DNA of 64,000 nucleotides from Flavobacteriaceae bacterium (GCA_012522185.1 JAAYKY010000027.1:1-64000), one strand, 5' to 3'; shown: positions 1 to 9,763, counted from the first letter of the stretch. Program-made: numbers and translations. Notes: generated by a model not told the origin, from the letters alone.

Positions 1-996
1 AAAAAAGATTTTAATTGGCAAACCATCAAAAAAATCAATCCTTTTTTGGGTGGAATTTTAACTTTGGCGATTTCAGCTCCCTGGTTTTATTTGGTTCATA
101 AAGCCACAAACGGTGCATATACCGAAGGTTTTTTTCTTCAGCACAACATCCAAAGATTCAGCGGTGAAATGGAAGGCCACGGCGGATTGCCTTTTGTCAC
201 TTGGGCTTTTGTTTTATTGGGATTATTGCCTTTTTCCTTCTTTATCATTCAGGGATTTATTCAGGGTTGGAAGCAGAGAAAAACCAATGATTTTGTATTG
301 TTTTCATTCATAGTTTCAACGGTTTTTGTAGGATTTTTCAGCATTTCGATGACCAAACTTCCCAATTATCCGATGCCGTCTTATGCATTCATTGCCGTAC
401 TAATTGCTGTTTATTTCGATGGGATTATCAGGAAATCAATTCCTTTGAAAGGTTTTAAAATCAGTCTTTGGGTTTTGCTAGTTATCACGATTTTGATGCC
501 GATTGCGGGCTATATTGCATTGGCTTATGCCGAACCTCAACTTTACAGTACCAGATTTTCAAGCATTATGCTGGCGATTTTACCTTGTGGAACTTTGCTT
601 GCACTCTTTTATTTGTATCGGGGTAAACTCAAGGAAAGCATCATTGCAATTGGACTAAGTGCTATGTTTTTGACTTTGCAATTGTTTCAGTTTGTGTATC
701 CGGCGATTGTTTCCCAAAGTCCGGTTACACTTTCCAAAGGCATTATCAGTCAGGACTCGCCGACTATTTTGTACAAAGGTTACGACCCGGCATTTTTGTT
801 TAACTTCCAGCGAAGTTTTCCTTTTGCAGACAACAAAGAGCAGGTTTTAAATTTTGTAAAAGAAAATCCAGATGCTACGATTATTACCAAAGAAAAGTTT
901 TATGAGTCGGATTGGAATGAATTTCCATCGGAAGTTGTTTTAAAGCAAAAAGCCATTTTTGAAAATTATACAATTGTGATTTTTAAATTGAAATGA
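1..996 (+). CDS. ArnT/PMT-like glycosyltransferase family 39 protein, C-terminal part (5' end outside window)
   Basis: Frame open from base 1. Hydrophobic multi-TM protein; C-terminal soluble tail fits the GT39/ArnT-like family. Confidence 0.65.
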   Translation, partial: KKDFNWQTIKKINPFLGGILTLAISAPWFYLVHKATNGAYTEGFFLQHNIQRFSGEMEGHGGLPFVTWAFVLLGLLPFSFFIIQGFIQGWKQRKTNDFVLFSFIVSTVFVGFFSISMTKLPNYPMPSYAFIAVLIAVYFDGIIRKSIPLKGFKISLWVLLVITILMPIAGYIALAYAEPQLYSTRFSSIMLAILPCGTLLALFYLYRGKLKESIIAIGLSAMFLTLQLFQFVYPAIVSQSPVTLSKGIISQDSPTILYKGYDPAFLFNFQRSFPFADNKEQVLNFVKENPDATIITKEKFYESDWNEFPSEVVLKQKAIFENYTIVIFKLK

Positions 997-1036
997 GCTT
1001 TATTTTCGTAATTTTGTTTGAATTAAATAATCGTTT

Positions 1037-1285
1037 ATGGAAACAATTATTCATAAAGAAATAAAAGAAAAAATAAGTCAACTTCCTGATTTCCTGATGG
1101 AAGAATTTTCTGAATATATTGATTTTCATCTTTACAAAAAAGATAAAGATTGGTACGACTCTTTGGACTCGAACCAAAAGAAATCCATTGAGCAAGGTAT
1201 GCAAGACATTAAAGACGGAAAAACTTACACGCACGATTTCGTTATGGAAGAAATGTCTCAATATATCAAGTCCAAAAAGAAATGA
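1037..1285 (+). CDS. Antitoxin-like protein (DUF2281 / 'EQKKSIEQGMQDIKDGKTYTHDFVMEEM' type)
   Basis: 82 aa. C-terminal motif typical of antitoxins paired with RelE/ParE toxins; stop overlaps the ATG at 1282. Confidence 0.7.
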   Translation: METIIHKEIKEKISQLPDFLMEEFSEYIDFHLYKKDKDWYDSLDSNQKKSIEQGMQDIKDGKTYTHDFVMEEMSQYIKSKKK

Positions 1286-1380
1286 AAATTATTTGGTCCG
1301 CCACCGCAAAAAGAAACTTCGACTCTCATTCAATTTTTATAGTCACACTAACAGACAACCGATCTTCACACCCATTTAAA
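1282..1380 (+). pseudogene. Truncated RelE/ParE toxin remnant, in frame with downstream SDR
   Basis: Begins MKIIWSATAKRNFDS, a typical ParE/RelE N-terminus, in ATGA overlap with the antitoxin. Toxin-like sequence then ends and the frame runs into the SDR. Confidence 0.6.
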
Positions 1381-2178
1381 ATGAATAAAAAAGTAATCGT
1401 CATCACGGGTAGCTCTTCCGGAATCGGAGAAACCCTTGCCAATCATTTCGTCGATAAAGGACATACAGTTTATGGGCTTTCCCGTTCCAGAAAAGAAAAA
1501 GGTCGATTTCAACATATCGCCACCGATGTTACAAACAAAGAGAACGTTTTGCAATCGGTGCAACAAATCATCAACGAAGCCGGACGAATTGACGTGCTGA
1601 TCAACAATGCCGGAGTGGGAATGCTCGGTGCCATTGAAGACGTGACCAAAGAAGATTTCGACAAATTGATCAACGTCAATATTTATGGGGTAATTTATAT
1701 GATGCAGGCCGTTTTGCCACTAATGCGCGGACAAAAATCGGGGCATATTTTAAATGTCTCTTCCATCGCAAGTAACCACGGATTACCGTTTCGTGGCTAT
1801 TATTCGGCTTCCAAAAGTGCCATAGACCGGATTACCGAGTCGGTTCGTTTGGAAAATCAAAATACAGAAATTGAAATCACAACCGTAAACTTTGGCGACA
1901 TCAAAACGCCAATTGCCGAAAGCCGGATTCAAAGTACGGTTTCGCCTTTTTACAAAAAAAGTTATGAAAAACTGGTGCAAATCATCGACGAAGAAGTAGA
2001 TCAAGGATTAGCGCCTGAGAAATTAATCCCCATCATCGAAAGACTGATGAACAAGAAAAACCTGAAACCGCATTACAACATCGGGAAAGGAATTCAGAAA
2101 TTTTCGGTAACCCTGAAAAGAGTCATCGGACAAAGAATGTTTGAACGAATGCTGGCAAGGTATTCTAAATTGGAGTAA
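1381..2178 (+). CDS. SDR family oxidoreductase
   Basis: MNKKVIVITGSSSGIGE (TGxxxGIG), NNAG, YxxxK (YYSASK) motifs. Confidence 0.9.
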   Translation: MNKKVIVITGSSSGIGETLANHFVDKGHTVYGLSRSRKEKGRFQHIATDVTNKENVLQSVQQIINEAGRIDVLINNAGVGMLGAIEDVTKEDFDKLINVNIYGVIYMMQAVLPLMRGQKSGHILNVSSIASNHGLPFRGYYSASKSAIDRITESVRLENQNTEIEITTVNFGDIKTPIAESRIQSTVSPFYKKSYEKLVQIIDEEVDQGLAPEKLIPIIERLMNKKNLKPHYNIGKGIQKFSVTLKRVIGQRMFERMLARYSKLE

Positions 2179-2625
2179 ATGAACCTCACTTGGCACTATA
2201 AAGAATTTGACGAATTAAGTCCACGGGAACTTTACGATATTTTCCATCTCCGGATGATGGTTTTTGTGGTGGAACAAAATTGCGTTTACAACGAAGTGGA
2301 CGGAAAGGATGTGAAATGTTCGCATTTGTGGTGCGAAGCGGACGGGAAAATTCTCGCGTATTGCCGCATCGTTCCGCCGGGCGTTTCCTATGAAGAACCC
2401 TCTATCGGTCGCGTGGTCAGTCATCCTGAATTCCGACATTTAAAGCTCGGGCACAGCCTGATGAGAAATGCCATTCAAATTATCGAAAATCATTTCGAAA
2501 CCAATTCCATCAAAATCAGTGCGCAGTCGTATTTGAAAAATTTTTATGCTCAGTATGGATTTGTGCAGACATCAGAAGAATATTTGGAAGACAATCTACC
2601 GCATATGGAAATGAGCCGAACTTAG
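2179..2625 (+). CDS. GNAT family N-acetyltransferase, ElaA-like
   Basis: 148 aa with ElaA-like N-terminus (LYDIFHLRMMVFVVEQNCVYNEVDGKD). Confidence 0.85.
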   Translation: MNLTWHYKEFDELSPRELYDIFHLRMMVFVVEQNCVYNEVDGKDVKCSHLWCEADGKILAYCRIVPPGVSYEEPSIGRVVSHPEFRHLKLGHSLMRNAIQIIENHFETNSIKISAQSYLKNFYAQYGFVQTSEEYLEDNLPHMEMSRT

Positions 2626-2678
2626 AAATTCATCAGAAATAAAGATTTATGTAAATTTACAGAAGCAAAATCCTGCGT

Positions 2679-3263
2679 ATGAAATTTATCTCCATTCTTT
2701 TTTTATTTATCATTCTGATTTCTTGCGAAAGTAAAAATGTGGAAACATATCCCCTAAAATCGGAAGATGGATTTTTCCATGCGGTCATAGAAATTCCGGC
2801 CGGTACCAATGCCAAATACGAGTTCAATTCGGAAACTCTTATGTATGAAATCGATCAGCGCGACGGGGAAAATCGCATCATTCAGTACCTGCCCTATTTC
2901 GGCAACTATGGATTTATCCCTTCTACGCTCTCAGCAGAGACAAAAGGCGGCGATGGTGATCCGCTTGACATTTTTGTTTTGAGTGAAGCTATACCACAAG
3001 GCAGCTTTTTACCGGTCATTCCTATCGGGACGGTTCAACTAATTGATAACGGAGAACTGGATTATAAAATCATTGCCGTACCAGCAGATCAACAACTCAA
3101 CATTCTGAAGATCAAAACTTTGAACGAATTAAAATCCAAACATCCGAGCATCCTCCAAATCATAGAAGTTTGGCTGACAAATTATGATTCTGACGAATTG
3201 GAAATCGAAGGTTGGCTCGATGAATTCGAAACCGAGCAATATATTTTGGAAAATTCGCTTTGA
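2679..3263 (+). CDS. Inorganic pyrophosphatase family I with lipoprotein signal peptide
   Basis: Signal MKFISILFLFIILISC (lipobox) plus PPase signature DGDPLDIFV. Confidence 0.8.
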   Translation: MKFISILFLFIILISCESKNVETYPLKSEDGFFHAVIEIPAGTNAKYEFNSETLMYEIDQRDGENRIIQYLPYFGNYGFIPSTLSAETKGGDGDPLDIFVLSEAIPQGSFLPVIPIGTVQLIDNGELDYKIIAVPADQQLNILKIKTLNELKSKHPSILQIIEVWLTNYDSDELEIEGWLDEFETEQYILENSL

Positions 3264-3266
3264 GAA

Positions 3267-3650
3267 TTAATTTCTTTTCAAGAAGTAAAATAACAATAGA
3301 AACCATCCTACAATCATCAACAAACCACCAATTGGCGTGATGGGACCAAGCCATTTTAGGTTGATGCCCCAATGGTCAGCAAAGGAAAGTAAATAAATAC
3401 TAAATGAGAAAATAAAAGTTCCCAAAATGAGACACCAAGCCGCTCCTTTTTCCAATCCGGACTGGAAATTTAGAAACATCCCGATGGCGACCAAAAGAAG
3501 TGCATGATACATTTGATACTTCACACCGGTTTCAAAACTCATCAATTTTTCTGCTGGCAAAATCTTCTTGAAGGCATGCGCACCAAAAGCTCCCAAAATC
3601 ACAGAGGTTGCTCCATATAAAGTTCCTAAAATCAATACAATTTGTTTCAT
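3267..3650 (-). CDS. DUF423 family membrane protein
   Basis: 127 aa, 4 TM; LGAFGAHAF...TGVKYQMYHALLL pattern. Confidence 0.85.
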   Translation of the reverse strand: MKQIVLILGTLYGATSVILGAFGAHAFKKILPAEKLMSFETGVKYQMYHALLLVAIGMFLNFQSGLEKGAAWCLILGTFIFSFSIYLLSFADHWGINLKWLGPITPIGGLLMIVGWFLLLFYFLKRN

Positions 3651-3739
3651 CTGCTTCTATTTTTATTCCGAAATATAATGCGGTTTCAGGAAATATCACC
3701 TGATGATTATCACGCTTATTTAGATTTAATTTAATTAAA

Positions 3740-3747
3740 TATATTTG
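3740..3747 (+). promoter_or_regulatory. Candidate Bacteroidota -7 element (TATATTTG) upstream of feoA
   Basis: Matches TAnnTTTG, 25 bp before ATG 3772; no clear -33 TTG found. Confidence 0.4.
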
Positions 3748-3771
3748 CAAAACTACGACAAAGAAAACTTG

Positions 3772-4014
3772 ATGGAAAACAAGCAAACAATTTTTGACTT
3801 AAAGCCGGGAGATTCAGGACGAATTTCGGGCTTTTCTTCGGAAGAAATTCCCATGAAATTTTATGAATTGGGATTGATCCCTGGGTCATTTGTAACTTTA
3901 AAGAAAAGACTTCCTTTCGGTGGTCCGGTTTGCATTCAACTATTGGACTCTGCCAATCTCATTGCTCTAAGAAGCACAGAAGCTCGTTCCATTTTAATTG
4001 ACAAATTCTTATGA
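3772..4014 (+). CDS. feoA: Ferrous iron transport protein A
   Basis: SH3-like FeoA (MKFYELGLIPGSFVTLKKRLPFGGPVCIQL), ATGA overlap with feoB. ORF track starts at TTG 3745; ATG 3772 preferred. Confidence 0.9.
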   Translation: MENKQTIFDLKPGDSGRISGFSSEEIPMKFYELGLIPGSFVTLKKRLPFGGPVCIQLLDSANLIALRSTEARSILIDKFL

Positions 4015-6095
4015 ATCCAATGAAAATTGCCTTAGTCGGGAATCCGAACGTCGGGAAATCCACTTTATTTAATTTGCTAACTGGACTCAGACAAAAAATC
4101 GGAAATTATCCGGGAATGACTGTGGAGAAAAAGACGGGAAACTTTGTCCACAACGAAATCAAGTATGAGATTACAGATTTACCGGGAACTTATGGACTTT
4201 ATGCCAATTCCAAAGATGAACAAGTTGTAACCGACATTCTGACTGATCCCAATCATCCGCAGCATCCATCGCTTGCAGTAGTTGTAGCCGAGCCGGGAAA
4301 TTTAAAAAGATCTATTTTGCTCTTTCAGCAGGTTCGGGATTTGGGAATTCCAGGAGTTTTCGTGATTAATATGATAGACGAAACGGATAAACATGGAATC
4401 AAAATCGATGTCGAAAAATTAGAGAGCAAACTCAAAACCCCAATTGTTCAAACCGATGCCCGAAGCGGAAAAGGGATCAAGGAATTAAAAGAGGCTTTGG
4501 AGATGTCGATTTCTGAACAAGAAAAATCCTTTGTGACGCCTCGTGAATTCTCTCAAACTTTGGAGAAAATCAAAGAAATTTCTGGTTTAGAAAATGATTA
4601 TTTGAATTGGCAATATTTGAGTCAGAAGGAATTAAAGCATCTTACGGATGCTCAACGAAATGAAATAGACAGTTTAAAATCTGAACATAAAATCGTACCT
4701 CGACGACTTCAAGTCAAAGAGATTCTGAATCGTTACGAAACCATCGATGAAATTCTCGATCAAACGGTTTCACAAAGCAAACCAGAGAAAATTTCATTTA
4801 CCGAAAAATTGGATAAACTTCTTATTCATCCGGTTTTAGGTTATATCATTTTCTTTGGACTTTTACTTTTGATCTTTCAAGCTATTTTCACTTGGTCGGT
4901 TCCCTTTATGGACATGATCGAGGAAGGTTTCGCTTGGTTAGGTCAAAAAGCGGGAAGTAATTTGCCGGAAGGACCGATAAATGGATTGATCACGGATGGA
5001 ATTATTGCCGGAATTGGAGGAATTGTGATTTTCATTCCTCAAATTGTGATTTTATTCTTCTTCATTTCACTGATGGAAGAATCGGGCTATATGAGCCGTG
5101 TCGTGTACCTGATGGATCGTTGGCTCAAACCTTTTGGTTTAAGCGGAAAAAGCGCAGTGCCCTTGGTCTCTGGAGCTGCTTGTGCCATTCCGGCTGTGAT
5201 GTCTGCCCGAAATATTGAAAACAACAAAGAACGACTCATTACCATTCTCGTCACTCCTTTCATGACTTGCTCGGCACGATTGCCCATTTATGTGGTCATC
5301 ATCGCTTTGATCATCCCCGATGAGAGCCTATTTGGATTTAGTCTTCAAGCTCTTGCTTTATTGGGAATGTATTTATTGGGAATTTTAGGTGCATTGGGAA
5401 GTGCTTGGGTGTTAAAAAAAATAATCAAATCCAATTTCAAAAGTTATTTAGTACTTGAGCTTCCGACTTATAAAATGCCGGTTTGGCGAAATGTTTTGCT
5501 AACTGTTTGGGATAAATCCTCGGGATTCATCATTGGAGCAGGAAAAATTATTTTCGCTATTAGTATTATTCTATGGGTATTGGGAACTTTTGGTATGGGT
5601 GAAAGGTTTAAAAATGCAGAAGAAATTGTTCTCACCGAAAACCCGAATTTAACAGAAGAAGAATTTGAAAATGAAGTAACGGCTTATAAGCTCGAGCATT
5701 CATTTTTGGGTTATATGGGACGTGCCATCGAGCCGGCTATTGAGCCTTTGGGTTATGATTGGAAAATGGGAATTGGATTGATTTCCTCCTTTGCGGCAAG
5801 AGAAGTCTTCGTCGGAACCATGGCGACAATTTACTCCATGGGCGATACGGACGATGAGTTGACAATTCGTGAAAGAATGTCCAAGGAAATCAATTCAAAC
5901 ACTGGAAAACCTGCGTATAACTTGGCTTCCGGTCTATCGCTTTTGCTTTTTTATGCCTTTGCGATGCAATGTATGGCTACAATTGCCATTGTCAAAAGAG
6001 AAACGGATTCCTGGAAATGGACTTTCATACAATTCGCCTTCATGACAGGATTTGCCTATGTGGTTGCATTGATTGCGTATCAATTGTTGAAATAA
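4011..6095 (+). CDS. feoB: Ferrous iron transport protein B
   Basis: G1 GNPNVGKST, G3 DLPGTY, followed by gate-containing TM domain; 694 aa. Confidence 0.97.
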   Translation: MNPMKIALVGNPNVGKSTLFNLLTGLRQKIGNYPGMTVEKKTGNFVHNEIKYEITDLPGTYGLYANSKDEQVVTDILTDPNHPQHPSLAVVVAEPGNLKRSILLFQQVRDLGIPGVFVINMIDETDKHGIKIDVEKLESKLKTPIVQTDARSGKGIKELKEALEMSISEQEKSFVTPREFSQTLEKIKEISGLENDYLNWQYLSQKELKHLTDAQRNEIDSLKSEHKIVPRRLQVKEILNRYETIDEILDQTVSQSKPEKISFTEKLDKLLIHPVLGYIIFFGLLLLIFQAIFTWSVPFMDMIEEGFAWLGQKAGSNLPEGPINGLITDGIIAGIGGIVIFIPQIVILFFFISLMEESGYMSRVVYLMDRWLKPFGLSGKSAVPLVSGAACAIPAVMSARNIENNKERLITILVTPFMTCSARLPIYVVIIALIIPDESLFGFSLQALALLGMYLLGILGALGSAWVLKKIIKSNFKSYLVLELPTYKMPVWRNVLLTVWDKSSGFIIGAGKIIFAISIILWVLGTFGMGERFKNAEEIVLTENPNLTEEEFENEVTAYKLEHSFLGYMGRAIEPAIEPLGYDWKMGIGLISSFAAREVFVGTMATIYSMGDTDDELTIRERMSKEINSNTGKPAYNLASGLSLLLFYAFAMQCMATIAIVKRETDSWKWTFIQFAFMTGFAYVVALIAYQLLK

Positions 6096-6109
6096 CTTAA
6101 ATTTGCACT

Positions 6110-6274
6110 ATGTTTTACACCATCATTCAATATATATTCGTAGCTGTGGTATTTGTAATTGCCGTGGTTTATGTAATTAAAATGGCTAAAGACTCATTTG
6201 GCTCAAAAAAATCCTGTGCAAAAGGATGTGGATGCGAGGATACTTTTCCACCAAAAGAATCTACCAAAAACTAA
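6110..6274 (+). CDS. FeoB-associated Cys-rich membrane protein
   Basis: My translation: MFYTIIQYIFVAVVFVIAVVYVIKMAKDSFGSKKSCAKGCGCEDTFPPKESTKN*. One TM plus CxxxCxC, directly after feoB. Not in supplied ORF track. Confidence 0.85.
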   Translation: MFYTIIQYIFVAVVFVIAVVYVIKMAKDSFGSKKSCAKGCGCEDTFPPKESTKN

Positions 6275-6295
6275 TGATTTAAATTTATCAAATAA

Positions 6296-6324
6296 AAAAG
6301 GACGATTTTCTAAATCGTCCTTTT
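6296..6324. terminator. Bidirectional Rho-independent terminator
   Basis: Perfect 13-bp stem AAAAGGACGATTT-TCT-AAATCGTCCTTTT between convergent genes. Confidence 0.85.
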
Positions 6325-6345
6325 ACTTTGTATTATAAATTCGAA

Positions 6346-7260
6346 TTAAGGATTCTCAACCGGTACATTTATCTTTCCTTCCGTCACTTCAATTTCATCT
6401 GTGGTTTCTCCATTGTTAAACTTCGCAATCGTTCCGGTAAAGGTTCCGATTACTCTTCCATTTTCACCGTCTGTAATTGAGTTAATTTTAAGACTCACTG
6501 GCAAATAAGTATCTGTGACTGCATCATAATTTGAATAAATATCGTTGGGATTATTTGTAGTCCCCATGTTCACGCTCACCACCACCTCGTTTGCTTCGGT
6601 CAAAGTTCCCACAGCAAGTCCACCCGGAACGGAGAATATTAAAGTCTGATTTTGATTGACCCTTTCCCCTCTGATCACGGCTTCAATCTGTAGTCCGGCT
6701 GCATGCGCCTCACGGCTGAAGTCAAATAAATTTCCATTAAAATGCGCCGTAAAAATACGATCTCCCGCTTCGGTTGGAGTGAATTGAATTTCATAGAAAA
6801 CTCCATTGGTCAATTCACGAGTTTCACCCAAAGCCGCACTATAAACGGTTCCAGAAAAATTCCCACTCACCAAACCACTTGAATTATTCACTGAAGTTAT
6901 GGTCAGATTAAAAGGAAGAATTTCATTGGTAGCACTAAGGTTTGTAAATGTAACTCCGCCTAAATTCATTGCGATTCTCGCTCCTTGATCCTGTGTGAAA
7001 ACACCAACGGACAAAGCTTCTGGAATAGATATCGAAATGGTTTGATTGGCAGAACTCGCTCCGTTTATCTGGCTGTTTTGATCCGATGAATTTGCCGAGG
7101 TAGTGGAACTAAAATCCGTAAAAACCCCATCTATATCCACGGTATATATCCCCGATTCCAAAACATCCTGAAATTCATCACCAGGAGTAATCAGCTCGCT
7201 GTCTGAACAACTCCAGATGAAACCCATCAGCAAAATCGAGAGAAAAAAATATTTATTCAT
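6346..7260 (-). CDS. Hypothetical lipoprotein with two tandem homologous domains
   Basis: Signal MNKYFFLSILLMGFIWSC lipobox; repeated internal pattern. Confidence 0.75.
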   Translation of the reverse strand: MNKYFFLSILLMGFIWSCSDSELITPGDEFQDVLESGIYTVDIDGVFTDFSSTTSANSSDQNSQINGASSANQTISISIPEALSVGVFTQDQGARIAMNLGGVTFTNLSATNEILPFNLTITSVNNSSGLVSGNFSGTVYSAALGETRELTNGVFYEIQFTPTEAGDRIFTAHFNGNLFDFSREAHAAGLQIEAVIRGERVNQNQTLIFSVPGGLAVGTLTEANEVVVSVNMGTTNNPNDIYSNYDAVTDTYLPVSLKINSITDGENGRVIGTFTGTIAKFNNGETTDEIEVTEGKINVPVENP

Positions 7261-7331
7261 TTTTTTATTTTTGATAAAATTAGAGAAATAACTTCAATTA
7301 AAATCAACGCAAATTAGAAAAAAGTATTGTA

Positions 7332-8075
7332 TCAATAACTGCCTTCTCCAATCTTTCCTGAAACAATTTGCTTGGCCGATGAGGTTCCAATCCTTTTCAC
7401 GCCCAATTCAATCATTTTTTCGGCGTCTTCTTTTGTACGTACGCCACCCGAAGCTTTCACCGACAAAGAACCTGCATTTTTCATCATCAAACCGATGACA
7501 TGTTCTGTAGCGCCATTGGGTTCGTCATTGGGCGTTTCAAAAAAACCGGTGGAAGATTTCACAAATACATTTTCAGATGGATATTCTGCCAATTTATTTT
7601 CGACTATTTCTCGGATTAAATTCGTTAAACCTACTATTTCATCATCCGTCAATGCAGCCGTTTCGATGATCCATTTTACGATTTTTTCATTTTTGAGACA
7701 AATGCGCGAGCATGTTTCTATTTCTTCGGAAACCTTTTCATGATTTCCGTTTTTATAAGCACGATAATCCACCACAAAATCCAATTCATCTGCACCGTCG
7801 GCAATCGCTTTTTGAGCTTCTGTGATTTTGGCGTTCAACCCGCCATCACCTTCTGGGAAATCAATCACCGTCCCCAATTTCACATCTGATTTTAACTCAT
7901 CAATCAACATTCGAAGTGAACGAACATAATCCGGACGCACCATCACCGCAAAGTACTTACCCTCAACAGCTTCACGAGCCAATCGATGAACCTCCTCAAG
8001 CGTCTCAGAATCAGAAAAACCACTTTGTTTCGGGGTTTTCAAATAGGTCGAATCCAAATAATCTCCTATCCTCAT
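7332..8075 (-). CDS. deoC: Deoxyribose-phosphate aldolase
   Basis: DELDFVVDYRAYKNG, FVKSSTGF, VKASGGVRT motifs. Confidence 0.95.
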   Translation of the reverse strand: MRIGDYLDSTYLKTPKQSGFSDSETLEEVHRLAREAVEGKYFAVMVRPDYVRSLRMLIDELKSDVKLGTVIDFPEGDGGLNAKITEAQKAIADGADELDFVVDYRAYKNGNHEKVSEEIETCSRICLKNEKIVKWIIETAALTDDEIVGLTNLIREIVENKLAEYPSENVFVKSSTGFFETPNDEPNGATEHVIGLMMKNAGSLSVKASGGVRTKEDAEKMIELGVKRIGTSSAKQIVSGKIGEGSY

Positions 8076-8099
8076 TTTAATTTCATTTAGCCTGCAAAA

Positions 8100-9059
8100 T
8101 TAATAATTTAAAATGGCATAAACAGGAAAATGGTCACTATATCCACCCAAGTATTTTGTGCCAGCATAGGTTCGGAATGGTGAACCCTTGAACCTACGAT
8201 TCCAATCCTGAACCGAACGATCGTTGTAAATATGTGCTGAATCAAATTTCAATTTCGGATTACTTTCCCCTAAAAAAGATTGGGTAAACAAAATCTGATC
8301 AAACAAAATCCAACGACCTTCATGTTTTAAACTTCCAGTTTTATACATCATACCCATCATAGGATTATACAATTCTTCACCGTGAATTTCTTTATCAAAG
8401 GTCGTTTGTAGAATTTCAACTGCATCCGAATCGTTGGGATTTCCATTGAAATCCCCCATTACAACAATTTGAGCATCCGGATCAAATAAAAGAACTTCAT
8501 TGACGCGATTTCGAATTTCGCCCAAAAATTGATTTCGAAATTCACGATTCACATCCACATCTCTACGCGAAGGAAGATGAACTACAAAAACATGCAAAAC
8601 CTGATGTGAAAAGCTGATTTTAGAATAAAGAATATCACGCGAATAGTCCACCGAAGTAAAATCCGGTGGCTTGCGATAGATCAAACGAATGGGCTCTGAT
8701 TTGATTTCTTCGATAAATTCCTTTCGATAAAGCAAAGCATTGTCAATTCCTCTTTCATCGGGTGAGTCAAAATGAATAAAATCATAACCAAAATCTACCA
8801 AATGCTCAGAATTGATCAAATCTTTCAAAACCGTATCGTTTTCAATTTCAGCCAAACCGATGAACAATGGTGGCGCTCCGGTTTCCTTCATCCCGATTTC
8901 ACTGATAACACTGCTGATTTTCCAAACTTTGTTCTCGTATCGTTTTTGCGTCCATTTCCGACTTCCCTCGGGCGTATATTCGTTTTCGTATTTTTCAGGA
9001 TTATCAATCGTATCAAAAAAATTCTCGGTATTGTAAAAAGCTATCGCTGCAGAATTCAT
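8100..9059 (-). CDS. Endonuclease/exonuclease/phosphatase family protein
   Basis: FYNTENFFDT, GLAEIEN, VMGDFNGNP, YSDHFPV motifs. Confidence 0.9.
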   Translation of the reverse strand: MNSAAIAFYNTENFFDTIDNPEKYENEYTPEGSRKWTQKRYENKVWKISSVISEIGMKETGAPPLFIGLAEIENDTVLKDLINSEHLVDFGYDFIHFDSPDERGIDNALLYRKEFIEEIKSEPIRLIYRKPPDFTSVDYSRDILYSKISFSHQVLHVFVVHLPSRRDVDVNREFRNQFLGEIRNRVNEVLLFDPDAQIVVMGDFNGNPNDSDAVEILQTTFDKEIHGEELYNPMMGMMYKTGSLKHEGRWILFDQILFTQSFLGESNPKLKFDSAHIYNDRSVQDWNRRFKGSPFRTYAGTKYLGGYSDHFPVYAILNY

Positions 9060-9155
9060 AATCAGATATAAAAAATTTAAAAATAGAAAAAACCTTTTAG
9101 AAAATCAGGTTTCGTTTTCTTTCTTTACTTTTACATTCGAATTTTACTGCTGATT

Positions 9156-9761
9156 ATGGCCATTCAGTATATTTTTGAAATCCTTGGAACCGTAGTATTT
9201 GCTATATCGGGAGCTTTAGCTGCTGACCACAATTCGGGGAAAGATTGGTTTGGAGTAACTTTTGTTGGATTTATCACCGCGATCGGTGGCGGTAGTCTGC
9301 GCGATATGTTGTTGGGAAGCTATCCGCTCGTTTGGGTCAATGATGTAAATTTCATTTACGCCATCATCACCGGAATTCTGATTATGCGGTTTTCCTATAA
9401 TTCACTCGACAAATACCGAAGAGAATTATCGCTTTTTGATACCATGGGAATTGCACTTTTCACGGTTCTTGGAACAGAAAAAACCATCGAACTCGGCTTT
9501 CATCCGGTAATTGCGGCCATCATGGGCATGTTTTCTGCCGTGATGGGCGGTGTGATTCGCGATACACTCACCAACGAAACACCGGTAATTTTCCGAAAAG
9601 AAATTTATGCAACCGCCTGTCTGGCAGGAGCAATTTTGTTTTTGATTTTGTATAGTTTTGATGTACATAGAACCCTCAATTTCATCATTTCGGGGGCATT
9701 GATTATCACCATCCGATTGTTGGCGGTTTACTACAAATGGAGCATTCCAAAATTTAAATAA
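9156..9761 (+). CDS. TRIC cation channel family protein (UPF0126)
   Basis: 201 aa; GGGSLRDMLLG and MGGVIRDTL repeats. Confidence 0.9.
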   Translation: MAIQYIFEILGTVVFAISGALAADHNSGKDWFGVTFVGFITAIGGGSLRDMLLGSYPLVWVNDVNFIYAIITGILIMRFSYNSLDKYRRELSLFDTMGIALFTVLGTEKTIELGFHPVIAAIMGMFSAVMGGVIRDTLTNETPVIFRKEIYATACLAGAILFLILYSFDVHRTLNFIISGALIITIRLLAVYYKWSIPKFK

Positions 9762-9763
9762 TT

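Noticed and set aside
3745-3771. Extended N-terminus of FeoA from TTG start
   Set aside because: ATG at 3772 gives the usual FeoA N-terminus; the TTG overlaps the candidate promoter element.
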